Both the position numbers and the translations under genes were made by a program. Positions 7,852-16,465 of a stretch of 44,073 nt of DNA are shown here, in pieces (position 1 is the stretch's first letter; every line of letters starts with the position of its first letter). The stretch comes from JBIOWF01 sp044868295. Lineage in GTDB: Bacteria; Actinomycetota; Actinomycetes; Streptosporangiales; Streptosporangiaceae. The DNA lies in contig JBIOWF010000247.1 in NCBI GenBank assembly GCA_044868295.1, forward strand, positions 1 to 44,073, in the 5' to 3' direction. Below the pieces are notes generated by a model. That model ran no database searches, had not been told where the DNA came from, and saw nothing but the letters and a program-made list of their open reading frames with translations.

Positions 7852-8210
7852 GCGTCGTGCTCCTGGAGTTCGATGTGTTCGGCGTAGGTGACATCCACCG
7901 CGAAGTTTAACTGACGGCTTTTCTTGCCGCTGCCGGACGTGTAGTCGAAGCTGCCGAGGTAGTCACGAATAGTGGCCACGTTGAGGCCGGTTTCCTCTTT
8001 GACTTCCCGGATTAGCGCCGCGTCCAGAGCTTCGCCCGCTTCGACCTTGCCGCTGGGCAACTCGAAGATGCCGCCCATGAAGTCGTCTTCGGGGCGCTGG
8101 AGCAAGAGCACCTTGCCGTCATGCTGCACGACCGCGCCGACCACGAGTTGCTGGACACCGTCACGCTTGGCTTCGGCATTCAATTCGTTGAGGCGAGAAG
8201 CCAGTTCCAT
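7761..8210 (-). CDS. Nudix hydrolase
   Basis: The 149-aa protein carries a full Nudix box from G54 to L76: G54, E60, R68-E69, E72-E73 and G75-L76 all match GX5EX7REUXEEXGU, so it should bind divalent metal and hydrolyse a nucleoside-diphosphate-linked substrate. The N-terminal strand VVGAVVQHDGKVLLLQR is typical. It begins 5 bp after the aminotransferase stop and is the last gene of a minus-strand operon with Gfo/Idh and DegT genes. It may recycle or proofread a nucleotide-sugar or cofactor of that pathway (inference); the sequence does not show the substrate. Confidence 0.88.
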   Translation of the reverse strand: MELASRLNELNAEAKRDGVQQLVVGAVVQHDGKVLLLQRPEDDFMGGIFELPSGKVEAGEALDAALIREVKEETGLNVATIRDYLGSFDYTSGSGKKSRQLNFAVDVTYAEHIELQEHDAYAWTALTEEPPVTGAVKEVLIKYRELRGE

Positions 8211-8215
8211 ATTTA

Positions 8216-9469
8216 TTATCCTAGCAGGTCGCGGTAATTCTCGGTCACCTTGCAGAAAGCGTCAATGTAGCTATCGACCAACGGCATATCCTCCTCTCGG
8301 TGCCATACGGGAAGCTTGAGGGTGTTGTGGTGGAGCGCCTCGGCTTTCGGGAAATCGCCGGGTGAATAGCTCAAAGTGCCGTCGTAGCCCGGAAACAGCG
8401 GCCCGGGTTCCTGGAACAGCGGCAAGTGGTTGAGCGGGCACGTCGAGCTGGGCCGATCCACCTCACGGCAGCCCTCGGCCTGCAAGGCATCGTGGAAGCG
8501 CTCGACGGGCAGACCGTCCAGCTCGTTCGTGGCGTAGCCGAGCGGCAAGCCGTACCAGGACGACCGCACACCCAGCGGCAGTGCCGGCACGATGATGCCT
8601 GGCAGTTCGGACAGCCGTTCGCACAGGTACGCCGCAGTGGCGGTGCGCCCCTTAAGGTAGTCGTCCAAGCGCCCGAGCTGGTCAAGGGCGATGCTGGCCG
8701 CCAGCGGGTGAATGCGGAACTTGAGCCCCATACCGGTCACCGCGTAGTCGTAGAGCTGGTGGTCGCGCGGCAGTTCACTCCGACACCGCTTGTTGTACTG
8801 ACCGTGCAGCAGCACCCGGTAATAGACCTCATCGTCCTCGGTGAGGACGAAGCCGCCTTCCCCGGCCGAGAGCGGCTTGGGGCCGTTCATGCTGAAGGCC
8901 GCCGCGTGCCCGAAGGTGCCGACCCGCTGACCCTCGATGCTTGCGCCGTGCGCGTGGGAGGCGTCCTCCAAGAGGATCAAGTTGTGTTCATCCGTGATGG
9001 CCTTGAGCGCCCGCATCGCGGCTGGCTGCCCCCACATATGCGTGACGACCACGGCCTTCACGCTCGGGGAGATCCGCCGTGCCACGTCGGCCGGGTCGAG
9101 GTTGCCGAACTCGTCGCAGTCGGCCAGTACGGGGATGGCGCCCAGGTGCAGCAGCGGCGTCACCGTGGCGAAGAACGTGTAGGCGGGCACGATGACCTCA
9201 TCACCTGGGCAGAGCCCGCAGGCAGCGTACATTGAGTGCAGCGCGGCCGTACCCGAGCTGGTGAGGACGGCGTGCGTGGTCCCGTGGTACTCGCACAGCT
9301 CCTCTTCCAGGCGCTCGACCACTCCGGATCGGTCGTAGATCGAGACGCCCTGCCCGAGCTGGTTGACCACGGCCGTTGTGGTTTGTTCATCCAACGGGGG
9401 CCAGGTGAAGTGCGGCCCAGACTGCGTAATGACCGGCTCGCCGCCGAGTAGCGCCAGGGATGAGATCAC
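8216..9469 (-). CDS. DegT/DnrJ/EryC1/StrS family PLP aminotransferase
   Basis: The 417-aa protein is a sugar/cyclitol aminotransferase of fold type I. PLP residues are visible: K198 in GPKPLSAGEGG forms the internal aldimine, D169 in LLEDASHAHGA contacts the pyridine nitrogen, and SSGTAAL is the phosphate region. The N-terminus LALLGGEPV resembles inosose aminotransferases (StsC type), and the DASHAHGA motif also fits AHBA-synthase/kanosamine relatives. I start at GTG 9469: AAGGAG lies 5 nt upstream and the codon overlaps the stop of the Gfo/Idh gene (GTGA). Oxidoreductase plus aminotransferase suggests oxidation of an alcohol to a ketone and then amination, as in RifL/RifK or NtdC/NtdA. Confidence 0.9.
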   Translation of the reverse strand: MISSLALLGGEPVITQSGPHFTWPPLDEQTTTAVVNQLGQGVSIYDRSGVVERLEEELCEYHGTTHAVLTSSGTAALHSMYAACGLCPGDEVIVPAYTFFATVTPLLHLGAIPVLADCDEFGNLDPADVARRISPSVKAVVVTHMWGQPAAMRALKAITDEHNLILLEDASHAHGASIEGQRVGTFGHAAAFSMNGPKPLSAGEGGFVLTEDDEVYYRVLLHGQYNKRCRSELPRDHQLYDYAVTGMGLKFRIHPLAASIALDQLGRLDDYLKGRTATAAYLCERLSELPGIIVPALPLGVRSSWYGLPLGYATNELDGLPVERFHDALQAEGCREVDRPSSTCPLNHLPLFQEPGPLFPGYDGTLSYSPGDFPKAEALHHNTLKLPVWHREEDMPLVDSYIDAFCKVTENYRDLLG

Positions 9470-10530
9470 AGCATCTCCTTCGGGTTGATGTAGGCGTGGG
9501 TCTTGGCGGACTCGTAGCACGCGGCGATGAAGCTCATGTGCGCCAAGTTCTCTTGCGGGCCACTGACGTTGGGGCGCAAGCCTTCGATCACGCGGCAGAA
9601 GTAGTCGATCTGACAGGTTGCCGCCGACGGCCAGGCTTGCTCGCGCAACAGCGATTCGATGGGCTCGCCACCGTTCGTCAACCGGCGAATATGGCCGCGC
9701 TCCAGATGCACCATGCCCTTGCTTCCAACCAGCCGGATTTGCTCAGTTTTCGGGCCAATGAAGCGCGAAAGCAGCACCGAGCCGTACAAGCCGCTGTCGT
9801 AACCGAAGTGGATAAGTGCGGTGTCCTCGGCGTCGTACTCACGGTCCGGCCGCGCGCCCACCGAAGCGTCAGCCAGTACGCGATCTGGCAGGCCGAAGTA
9901 CCACAGGATCATGTCGATGAGGTGGTAACCCATGTCGATAATGCAACCGCCGCCTGCCTTGGCGGTCAGGCCACGCCAACCCTCAGATGGGTCGTCAATG
10001 AACAGCGTGTACTGCGCGTCCACGATGAACGGCGTGCCGATCTGGTCGGCAAGCTGCGTGAAGCTGCTGTAGATCGGATTGAAGCGACGTTGCAGCGTGA
10101 CCATGAGTTGAATGCCAGACTCCTCGCAGAGCTTGGCAAGCGCATGTGCTTCGCTCATGCAGGTGGCGAATGGCTTCTCTTTCAGTACATGCACGCGATG
10201 TTCGGCTGCGGTCTCGATGACTGTTCGGCCGATGTGGTGCGGCACGGTGACGATCACCATGTCGAGCTGTTCGGCTCGGAACATCTCGCGGAAGTCCGTG
10301 TAGCCGTTGACGTGCAGTTGGTATTGATACTCATGGACGATCTCGGGGTTCTCATCGCAGATGGCCACAAGTTCGGCACCATCGGATGACCGTAGACCCG
10401 GAATATGGTCTTCCAAGGCTTGCTTGCCAAGTCCGACCACGCCGGCGCGCAGCTTCACCGGCCGACGACCTTTCGTGGGGTTGCCAAGCTTGGCGGGTGG
10501 TATTGCCTCGGGTATGGGCAGCGCTGTCAT
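9466..10530 (-). CDS. Gfo/Idh/MocA family oxidoreductase
   Basis: The 354-aa NAD(P)-dependent sugar or cyclitol dehydrogenase has a Rossmann start GVVGLG (30-35), the family EKP motif (118-120), and a catalytic-type D199-x-G-x-H203 in IIDMGYHLIDM. The first ~25 residues are an extension, so translation could begin nearer VKLRAG, but the ATG at 10530 is kept. The stop overlaps the aminotransferase start, implying coupled expression. The likely reaction makes a keto intermediate for that aminotransferase (inference). Candidate substrates are myo-inositol or an NDP-hexose. Confidence 0.9.
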   Translation of the reverse strand: MTALPIPEAIPPAKLGNPTKGRRPVKLRAGVVGLGKQALEDHIPGLRSSDGAELVAICDENPEIVHEYQYQLHVNGYTDFREMFRAEQLDMVIVTVPHHIGRTVIETAAEHRVHVLKEKPFATCMSEAHALAKLCEESGIQLMVTLQRRFNPIYSSFTQLADQIGTPFIVDAQYTLFIDDPSEGWRGLTAKAGGGCIIDMGYHLIDMILWYFGLPDRVLADASVGARPDREYDAEDTALIHFGYDSGLYGSVLLSRFIGPKTEQIRLVGSKGMVHLERGHIRRLTNGGEPIESLLREQAWPSAATCQIDYFCRVIEGLRPNVSGPQENLAHMSFIAACYESAKTHAYINPKEML

Positions 10531-10617
10531 GTCGCCATTAACCCCTTCGCGATGATGAGGCCAGCTGAGTACGGATAGCTTTGCCTTCGAGAACAGGGCG
10601 CAGCACGGCCGGGTCGT

Positions 10618-11205
10618 TCATGACTTCGGTCGGGTGGGTTGGGCCGGTATGCCGTTTAGGCTAGGCAGTATCACCGGAGATTCGGCCGTTTCCTCAATGG
10701 CAGGCTGCGCTCTGACGTCCAGTTCGCACCACACGACTTTGCCGCCGGCCCTCGGGTGGTAGTAGTTCCACTGGAGGCTCATCGACTCGATTAAAAAGAG
10801 GCCACGGCCGCCCTCGGCATCAAGCGTTGGCTCCTTCACTATTGGATGATGAGGGTCACTGTCCCAAACCTCCAGCACAATGCTCCGTTCGAAAAGCAGC
10901 AGGCGAACATGAACGAGTGCGAGATGATCCAGGGCGGTGTATCGAGGTCGCGACTCGATGAGGCCTGTTGACTTGACCGCGTTCGTAACCAACTCTGAAA
11001 CAAGCAGCTCGGCAGTTTCGATATGCTCGCGGTCGATACTCCAGTTCTGGAGTGTGTATTTGATGAACAGGCGCGCGCAGCCCACCGCCGTTAGGAGAGC
11101 AGCAAATGTCATGCGATCCGCAGTGCGAACCTGACGGTTTCCTCGTGCGGCCGTAGTCCAAATCGGTCTTTCCGCTACGGCCGTCATACCACTGATTCTT
11201 TTCAT
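10618..11205 (-). CDS. HATPase_c/RsbW-like ATP-binding regulatory protein
   Basis: The 195-aa protein has the GHKL N box ELVTNA (N75), a G1 region EVWDSDP (112-118), and a G2 motif EGGRGLFLIE (131-140), as in the abundant actinomycete RsbW-type kinases/anti-sigma factors. The start is ATG 11205, preceded by GGAAG. It is divergent from an XRE regulator with about 150 bp between them, a common actinomycete pairing. It lies upstream of, and on the same strand as, the Gfo/Idh-DegT-Nudix genes, so it may be co-transcribed and act as their regulator (inference). No partner sigma factor is in view. Confidence 0.8.
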   Translation of the reverse strand: MKRISGMTAVAERPIWTTAARGNRQVRTADRMTFAALLTAVGCARLFIKYTLQNWSIDREHIETAELLVSELVTNAVKSTGLIESRPRYTALDHLALVHVRLLLFERSIVLEVWDSDPHHPIVKEPTLDAEGGRGLFLIESMSLQWNYYHPRAGGKVVWCELDVRAQPAIEETAESPVILPSLNGIPAQPTRPKS

Positions 11206-11354
11206 GCCCCGCTTCCTTTCCGATATTGCACGTCGTAATCTGCATACAACTGGGAGTAGCGGGAACGCGCCAGGGCAGGACCACCGCACCGTTGTCTCAG
11301 GGTTGTCGCGCTCAGGCCCTTGACCAGCGGGAACTTCGAGAGAGGTCGGGAGAT

Positions 11355-12521
11355 ATGGCGGCACGGCGGCAGCGGCTCGCGCAACGCCGGAAAACGGTGG
11401 GTTTCAGCCAAGAGCGGTTGGCCGAGCGGCTTGGGATTGATCGATCAACCGTGGCCCGGTGGGAGGCTGGGGAAACCGAGCCGCTGCCCTGGTTGCGCCC
11501 CAAACTGGCGCGTGTCCTGCAGGTGTCCATCGAGCAGTTGGACGACCTGCTTGCCGAGGCGGGCGAGCCCGAAGCGGTTGCCGACGAGCGACTGAATCAC
11601 GCCCTCGGACATCCCAGCAGTGTCGATCTGGTGGCCGTCGCTCGGCTCCGGGAGCGCGTACAAGAACTTGACGTGCGCTACGACAAGGCCCCGTCCACCT
11701 CTCTGCTGGCTGACGCTGGGCAATGCCTGGGACAGGTCGGCTTCCTCCGCGCGCACGCTGGCACCAGCCGGATGCGCCGTGAGCTGTTCGCGGTGGAGGC
11801 CGAGGCGGCAACGCTCATGGGGCAACTCGTCTGGGACGCTTCTCAACGCCGCGACCACGCCACGGCTCGCGCGTATCTGGGCCAAGCTGTCGAAGCCGCA
11901 CGACAGATACACGATCCGACCGCCGAAGGACTGGCTCTACTGCGAACGAGCTTCGTTGCCCTTTACGGCGAGAAAGACCCGCAAGCAGGGCTCACGCTGG
12001 CCATGCAGACCGCTGAGGTGGTGAAGGGTAGAAGCCACGTTCTGACTGGCCTCGCCGTTCTGCACGCCGCAGAGGCGCGAGCCATGCTAGGGCAGCGCCA
12101 GGACTGCGAAAAAGCGTTGAGCCAAGCGCAAGACCACTTCGAGCAGATCGATCCCGCGGACGCGGTGGCTGATCTTTTCTCGCCTACCCAGCATGGCCGG
12201 CTGGCGGGCTCTTGTTACCTGTTTCTCAACGACGCCAAGCGCGCCGAGCCGATCCTTGAGAGCACGGTGCAATCTCTCCGGGATCGCTCGAAGTCCCAAG
12301 CGATCGTGCTCGGCAACCTGGCCCTTGCCTGCATCCGTCAGAAGAAGCTCGACGAGGCCGGAGCCCGGCTGCATAGCGCGATCAACGTGGTAGAGATGAC
12401 CTGGGGTGGCGGTGGGCTCAACATCGTCTTTGGGGCGGCCCGAGAACTTCGCCCGTGGCGAGACGTGCCGGTCGTCCAGGACGTGTACGACCGACTGCTA
12501 ACCCTCATGGTGGTGGCGTAA
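11355..12521 (+). CDS. XRE family regulator with TPR-like domain
   Basis: The 388-aa protein has an N-terminal helix-turn-helix (about 16-37: GFSQERLAERLGIDRSTVAR) followed by WEAGE, classic for XRE regulators, then a long all-helical region with TPR-like repeats (ARAYLGQAVEAAR, LEKALSQAQDHFE types). Such regulators sense peptides or small ligands through the TPR part. The start is ATG 11355 with GAGAGGT/GGGAG upstream. The cycloligase-like gene follows almost directly. With the divergent HATPase gene this makes a two-directional regulatory locus. Confidence 0.85.
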   Translation: MAARRQRLAQRRKTVGFSQERLAERLGIDRSTVARWEAGETEPLPWLRPKLARVLQVSIEQLDDLLAEAGEPEAVADERLNHALGHPSSVDLVAVARLRERVQELDVRYDKAPSTSLLADAGQCLGQVGFLRAHAGTSRMRRELFAVEAEAATLMGQLVWDASQRRDHATARAYLGQAVEAARQIHDPTAEGLALLRTSFVALYGEKDPQAGLTLAMQTAEVVKGRSHVLTGLAVLHAAEARAMLGQRQDCEKALSQAQDHFEQIDPADAVADLFSPTQHGRLAGSCYLFLNDAKRAEPILESTVQSLRDRSKSQAIVLGNLALACIRQKKLDEAGARLHSAINVVEMTWGGGGLNIVFGAARELRPWRDVPVVQDVYDRLLTLMVVA

Positions 12522-12539
12522 GAAGTGGAGTTGACCAGC

Positions 12540-13268
12540 ATGGATACCGACCGGGCCAAGCAGGCGGTCCGTCAGCGAGTGTGGGATGTGCTGGAGCGGG
12601 AGCGTGCCGCGCCGACTGGAGTCCACGGGCGCATTCCCGCCTTCTTCGGAATCGAAGCCGCCGCCGATCGCCTGGCCGAGCTGCCCGCGTGGCAGGCCGC
12701 CCGGATCATCAAGGCTGTTCCCGACAAGGCGCAGCTCCCGGTACGGGTGCGGGCGCTTACCGAGGGCAAGTTGGTCTACATGGCCGTGCCGATGCTGGCC
12801 GAAGCCCTGCCGTTCTACCTGCTTGACCCGGCGACACTGACCGTGTCTCCGACTGAAGCCGCGTCGAGCAAGGTCGCCGCGACGGTCGCGCGGAAGATCG
12901 GCGTGGACGAGATGCAGCCGGTTGACCTCATCATCTGCGGGAGCGTCGCCGTCAACCGGCAAGGGGTGCGGCTCGGCAAGGGCGCAGGCTACTCCGATAT
13001 CGAAGTAGCGCTGCTACAAGAGGCAGGCCTTATCGGGCCAGAAACAACCATCGTGACCACCGTGCATTCGCTGCAAGTCGTTGACGATGAACTTCCCGAG
13101 GTAAAGCATGATTTCAGTGTCGATCTGATCGTGACGCCTGAGCAGGTTATTGAATGCGGTCCGCCGCGCCGACCGCAAGGGCTCTACTGGGACAGCTTGA
13201 GGCGAGAGAAGATCGAGGCTATTCCCGTGTTGGCTGCTATGGAGATTGCGACAAATAGCGAAAAGTGA
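12540..13268 (+). CDS. 5-formyltetrahydrofolate cyclo-ligase family protein
   Basis: The 242-aa protein belongs to the MTHFS fold, which converts 5-formyl-THF to 5,10-methenyl-THF using ATP. The family signature is visible in GVRLGKGAGYSDIE near residue 140, the ATP/substrate loop of the family, and in KLVYMAVPML earlier. ATG 12540 is preferred (GGAG 9 nt upstream); GTG 12525 is an alternative. Proteins of this branch are longer than the classic enzyme (~190 aa), so the substrate may differ. It is co-directional with the XRE gene. A link to the neighbouring amino-sugar genes is only contextual. Confidence 0.78.
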   Translation: MDTDRAKQAVRQRVWDVLERERAAPTGVHGRIPAFFGIEAAADRLAELPAWQAARIIKAVPDKAQLPVRVRALTEGKLVYMAVPMLAEALPFYLLDPATLTVSPTEAASSKVAATVARKIGVDEMQPVDLIICGSVAVNRQGVRLGKGAGYSDIEVALLQEAGLIGPETTIVTTVHSLQVVDDELPEVKHDFSVDLIVTPEQVIECGPPRRPQGLYWDSLRREKIEAIPVLAAMEIATNSEK

Positions 13269-13295
13269 TTGGACTGCTTGTCCGGGGAAGCTCCT

Positions 13296-13311
13296 CCCAT
13301 TGCACGATGGG
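13296..13311. terminator. Weak hairpin after the cycloligase gene
   Basis: CCCAT (13296-13300) pairs with ATGGG (13307-13311) across TGCACG, 28 bp after the stop. The stem is short, so this is a tentative terminator. Confidence 0.3.
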
Positions 13312-13332
13312 TGAAGGGAGGTTTATGTGACC

Positions 13333-13539
13333 CTAGATTAGTTGAATAGCCGCCCACAGCAAGCCGGGCGGCTCTATGCCACGCATGATTGCACGTGCTC
13401 CGGCGAGATCCTGACGATCTTGGGAGATGGCTTCCGCTTCGCGTCGTGCCACTTCGGACCGCCGTATCCGCCCGGCCATGAGGTTGGCCTGCCGGATGAC
13501 CTCGTCAGAGGTTTGACCGTCGGAGGTGAGCTCGGCCAA
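13333..13539 (-). pseudogene. Antitoxin-like fragment (ParD/Arc-type C-terminal part)
   Basis: On the minus strand the frame reads AELTSDGQTSDEVIRQ, then an Arg/Glu-rich helix and a short tail, resembling the C-terminal part of ribbon-helix-helix antitoxins. The same frame continues upstream as SDPSAIIDAAL without a start codon before it meets the stop of the methyltransferase gene at 13575. Either a TTG at 13539 starts a 68-aa protein or this is a truncated remnant. No toxin gene is adjacent. Confidence 0.35.
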
Positions 13540-13574
13540 CGCGGCGTCGATGATCGCCGAAGGATCTGACCCGT

Positions 13575-14396
13575 TCAGATCGCCGCCTCAGGGTCGCGGA
13601 ACAGGGGCTGCCGGGTGTAGGTGACGGGGATCGACGCGATGGGCTCATTGAGTGTGGCGTCGGGGCGCCGCCGGGCGATCGCGCGGACGTAGCCGAGATA
13701 GCGTCCGCAGTCGGCGGCCAGGGCGTTGATTTCCACGCTGTTGTCCGGGGCGACCGTGTGTTGCCATTGCAGCCAGTGTTTCCAGCCGTCGGTCATGGCG
13801 TCGGCCACCTCCACATGGGCGACGCCGCTGCGGTCCCAGTGCCGGCGCCACCAGTCGGCCGAGTGGAGGCAGGCCATGCTCGGATCCCACCAGTCCTTGA
13901 GATGGTCGGGGAGCGGTCCGTCGATCTCCTGCACCAGGCCCGCGCCGGCGATGCCGATCTGACCTTCTGGCTTGACGAAGCGGGCCAGGTAGTTCAGGTA
14001 CAGGTCGTCGGTGCCGTAGTAGACGAACGAGTCGATGCTGATGACGGCGTCGAAGAAGCCCGCGGCGAATGGCAGCGCCCGGGCATCGGCATGGATGGGG
14101 AACACCGCATGGCCGGCGGAGGCGTCGCGGATGCGTTGCAGGCGCTCGTCGGCGCTCAGCCACAAATCGGTGGCCCATACCTGCACGTCGAACTCGTGGT
14201 GCAAGAAGACCGATGAGGCGCCGCGGCCGCATCCCAGGTCCAGCACCCGCATTCCTGGCCGCAGTTCCATTTCCTCGGTCAGCCATTCGGTCAGCCACAG
14301 CGAGTTGGCTCCGCCGCTGACGCTTGAGCCGATCCAGCCCGGGTGGTAGCGCGAGGTACGCGGGAAGCGCGGTGTCACCAGTTGGTCTGTGGGCAT
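13575..14396 (-). CDS. SAM-dependent methyltransferase
   Basis: The 273-aa class I methyltransferase has motif I VLDLGCGRG (51-59), an acidic motif II region (VWATDLW) and a motif IV-like FDAVISIDSFVYYG. The N-terminal FPRTSRYHPGWI and the helical cap fit small-molecule methyltransferases (UbiE/cyclopropane synthase-like group). ATG 14396 is chosen because AAAGGAG lies 11 nt upstream and family proteins start about here. The gene is monocistronic. The substrate is unknown. Confidence 0.82.
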   Translation of the reverse strand: MPTDQLVTPRFPRTSRYHPGWIGSSVSGGANSLWLTEWLTEEMELRPGMRVLDLGCGRGASSVFLHHEFDVQVWATDLWLSADERLQRIRDASAGHAVFPIHADARALPFAAGFFDAVISIDSFVYYGTDDLYLNYLARFVKPEGQIGIAGAGLVQEIDGPLPDHLKDWWDPSMACLHSADWWRRHWDRSGVAHVEVADAMTDGWKHWLQWQHTVAPDNSVEINALAADCGRYLGYVRAIARRRPDATLNEPIASIPVTYTRQPLFRDPEAAI

Positions 14397-14560
14397 GGTC
14401 GTCTGTTCTCCTTTACGTCTGCTTTGGCAGGTCGCCGACGGGGTCGACACGGTCCCGAGCCGGTCGCGGCGCCGGGTTTCCGGCTTCATTCGAGCGTCCG
14501 GGTCACGTTGGCGATGACGCCAGGACGGCGGCGGCCGGTGTGGCCATCGCAACAAGGGGC

Positions 14561-14597
14561 GCAGGGCCGGCCCGGCGGCCCGCCGGGCCGGCCCTGC
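14561..14597. terminator. 16-bp GC-rich terminator hairpin
   Basis: Bases 14561-14576 pair perfectly with 14582-14597 around a 5-nt GGCCC loop, directly after the stop of the minus-strand beta-roll gene (14601). It is a strong candidate terminator for that transcript. Confidence 0.75.
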
Positions 14598-14600
14598 CCA

Positions 14601-15160
14601 TCACAGTTCGCAGGTGCTGCTGCGGAACTCGGTCTGGCAGACGTCGCGGATGCCCGGGCCGCCGCTGCCGCGGTCGAACCCGCCGTCTCCGCTCAGGATG
14701 TCGTCGTCGCCGGAGCTGCCGCGCAGGATGTCATCGCCATCGTCGCCGTTGTATTCGTCGTTACCCGCTCCCATGAATCCGCGCAGGTTCATGTCGGCGG
14801 CGTTGGTGACGATGTCATCGCCGCCCTGGCTGCTGACCCGGATGATGGTCACGCCCGCGGCCGGGCAGTTGACTGTAGTGGGGTTGGGCTTGGTGCAGCT
14901 GCCGTCGGCCGACAACGAGTCGGCAGGGTTCGTCACCACCAGAGTGCTGCCCGTCTTGCTGATCGTGATGCGGTCGGCGGCGTTGCCGGCGTTGACCAGC
15001 AGGGTGCCCCCGAGATGGTGACGCCCGTGGTGGCGTGCGCGGGGCCGCCCAGCGCCAGCGCCGGGATCGCCGCGAGTACGCCGACTGCCAGGGCCCGGGT
15101 CACGGCCCTCCGGATCGTGCGGGACCGCCGATGAGCGATGGCTGCCGTGTTCGGGTACAT
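14601..15160 (-). pseudogene. Frameshifted secreted RTX-type calcium-binding protein
   Basis: From ATG 15160 (AAGGCGGAA just upstream) the frame encodes a clear signal peptide (basic start, ALAVGVLAAIPALAL, GPAHA) and continues ATTGVTISG. The homologous sequence then resumes in the -1 frame as GTLLVNAG and runs to the stop at 14601, through beta-roll repeats (GAGNDEYNG, DDGDDILRG, DDDILSG, DGGFDRGSGG) and a C-terminal Cys pair. The break is at a run of five Gs near 15007-15012, where six would restore one reading frame of about 185 aa. This is a single-base loss, a sequencing error or, less likely, phase variation. The intact product would be an exported Ca2+-binding protein. Confidence 0.7.
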
Positions 15161-15382
15161 TTCCGCCTTTCTGATACATCGATGGCGGCGGCACCCGTGA
15201 TGGTTATTTACCACGGGCGCCGTTCCTGACTCCAGTACAACTCGGCAGCGTCGCTTTCTCTGCGGCCTAATACACAGAACAGAGAGGAATTTCCGCGCTT
15301 AGCGGGCGCAGCGGCAATCGGACAGCATGAATGGCCGCCGTATCCATCGACTCGGCAGCTTTGCCGCTCTATTGGATTACGC

Positions 15383-15703
15383 GTGAACAGGTCAGCCGCT
15401 ATGAACGGCTCGAAGAACAGCGCGCATGACAAAACGCTACGCATTGCCGCGACCATGGCAAACTACCGGCTCGCGGCCGAGAAACTGCTGAAGGTCTTCT
15501 TCGCCGACCATGGCACCGAGGAGGACCTGCTGGCCACAATCGCGGCAATCCGTGAATGGGCAGAGGCCCAGGTGGCCCGCAATACCGCGGTCTGCCGCAA
15601 ATGCCGCCCTGCGATCCGCCTGGTAGAACGGCGCGGTGTTCCCCTCCGGGGCCGGCACTCGCGGCGTGCGTTTCGCGGCGCGTCATGGCTCTTCCCAACA
15701 TGA
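15383..15703 (+). CDS. Small hypothetical protein, uncertain
   Basis: This 106-aa frame from GTG 15383 has a plausible helical middle (RLAAEKLLKVFFADHGTEEDLLATIAAIREWAEAQV) followed by a CRKC motif and an Arg-rich, less protein-like tail. No strong ribosome site is seen, and no family is known to me. It lies in the 686-bp stretch between the two beta-roll genes; the remainder of that stretch shows no gene. Confidence 0.35.
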   Translation: MNRSAAMNGSKNSAHDKTLRIAATMANYRLAAEKLLKVFFADHGTEEDLLATIAAIREWAEAQVARNTAVCRKCRPAIRLVERRGVPLRGRHSRRAFRGASWLFPT

Positions 15704-15846
15704 GGCTACCGGTGGGTCAGCGGATTCCCAGCTGCCGAGGTGGCTGAGTGCTTGTCGCCCCGGCCGCTCCTAGCGTTGACCGGGCTTCAACAGGAGGCCG
15801 TGGAAATGGCCGGTGCGGATTCCGGCTTCAGCGAGGGGACCATCAC

Positions 15847-16326
15847 ATGAGCGGCAGTTTCGCGCGACCATGTCACACCACACCCACCCGGCGAGGCCAC
15901 CGGATGCCGGCGCTGGCCGCCGCCGTGCTGTGCTCGGCGGCCTTCGCTCTGTTGCCGGCCTCGGCCGCCCACGCCAGCAGCACCTGCACCGTCAACAACA
16001 CTCCGGTCACCGGTACCACGATCACGGGATCGCCCGGCTTCGACACCATCGCGTGCTTGGCCGGCGTCGACGCCGACACCACCATCAATGGGCTCGGTGG
16101 AGCTGACACGATCACCGTCGTCGGCGGCAACGCCGGGACCATCAACGGCGATGACGGATTCGACAACATCAACGTCTCCGGGGGCAACACCGGGCTCGTC
16201 AACGGGGGACGCAACTTCGACACCATCACCGTGACGGGCGGCAACTCCGGGATCGTCGACGGGGGCAGCGGTATCGACCTCTGCTTCGTCGCCCTTCCCA
16301 CGGGCACTGTGATCAACTGCCCGTGA
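15847..16326 (+). CDS. Secreted beta-roll-like repeat protein
   Basis: The 159-aa exported protein has a signal peptide of about 45 residues (basic Arg-rich n-region, AALAAAVLCSAAFALLPASA, then AHA). The mature chain has about four Gly/Asp/Asn-rich repeats of the pattern G-x-I-(N/D)-G-x-x-G-F-D-T-I-x-V-x-G-G-N, expected to stack as a parallel beta-roll, and Cys pairs (STCTVN, DTIACL, LCFVAL, INCP) that may form disulfides. The start is ATG 15847 with GAGGGG 7 nt upstream. It is a divergent paralogue in style of the frameshifted protein at 14601-15160. A cell-surface or extracellular structural role is inferred. Confidence 0.72.
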   Translation: MSGSFARPCHTTPTRRGHRMPALAAAVLCSAAFALLPASAAHASSTCTVNNTPVTGTTITGSPGFDTIACLAGVDADTTINGLGGADTITVVGGNAGTINGDDGFDNINVSGGNTGLVNGGRNFDTITVTGGNSGIVDGGSGIDLCFVALPTGTVINCP

Positions 16327-16394
16327 CCGGGCCGGCTCATCCATAGAACGACCGCCGTTTCGCACTTCACAGGTCAGTGCTGGACGACGGCCGG

Positions 16395-16427
16395 CCCGCC
16401 GGGACCCGGGTATCCAGTCCCGGCGGG
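16395..16427. terminator. Bidirectional terminator
   Basis: CCCGCCGGGAC (16395-16405) pairs with GTCCCGGCGGG (16417-16427) across an 11-nt loop, between the convergent beta-roll gene and cydB. Confidence 0.75.
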
Positions 16428-16465
16428 TCAGACCAGAGGGTTGACACCCACAGTCGCGCGAGCGA

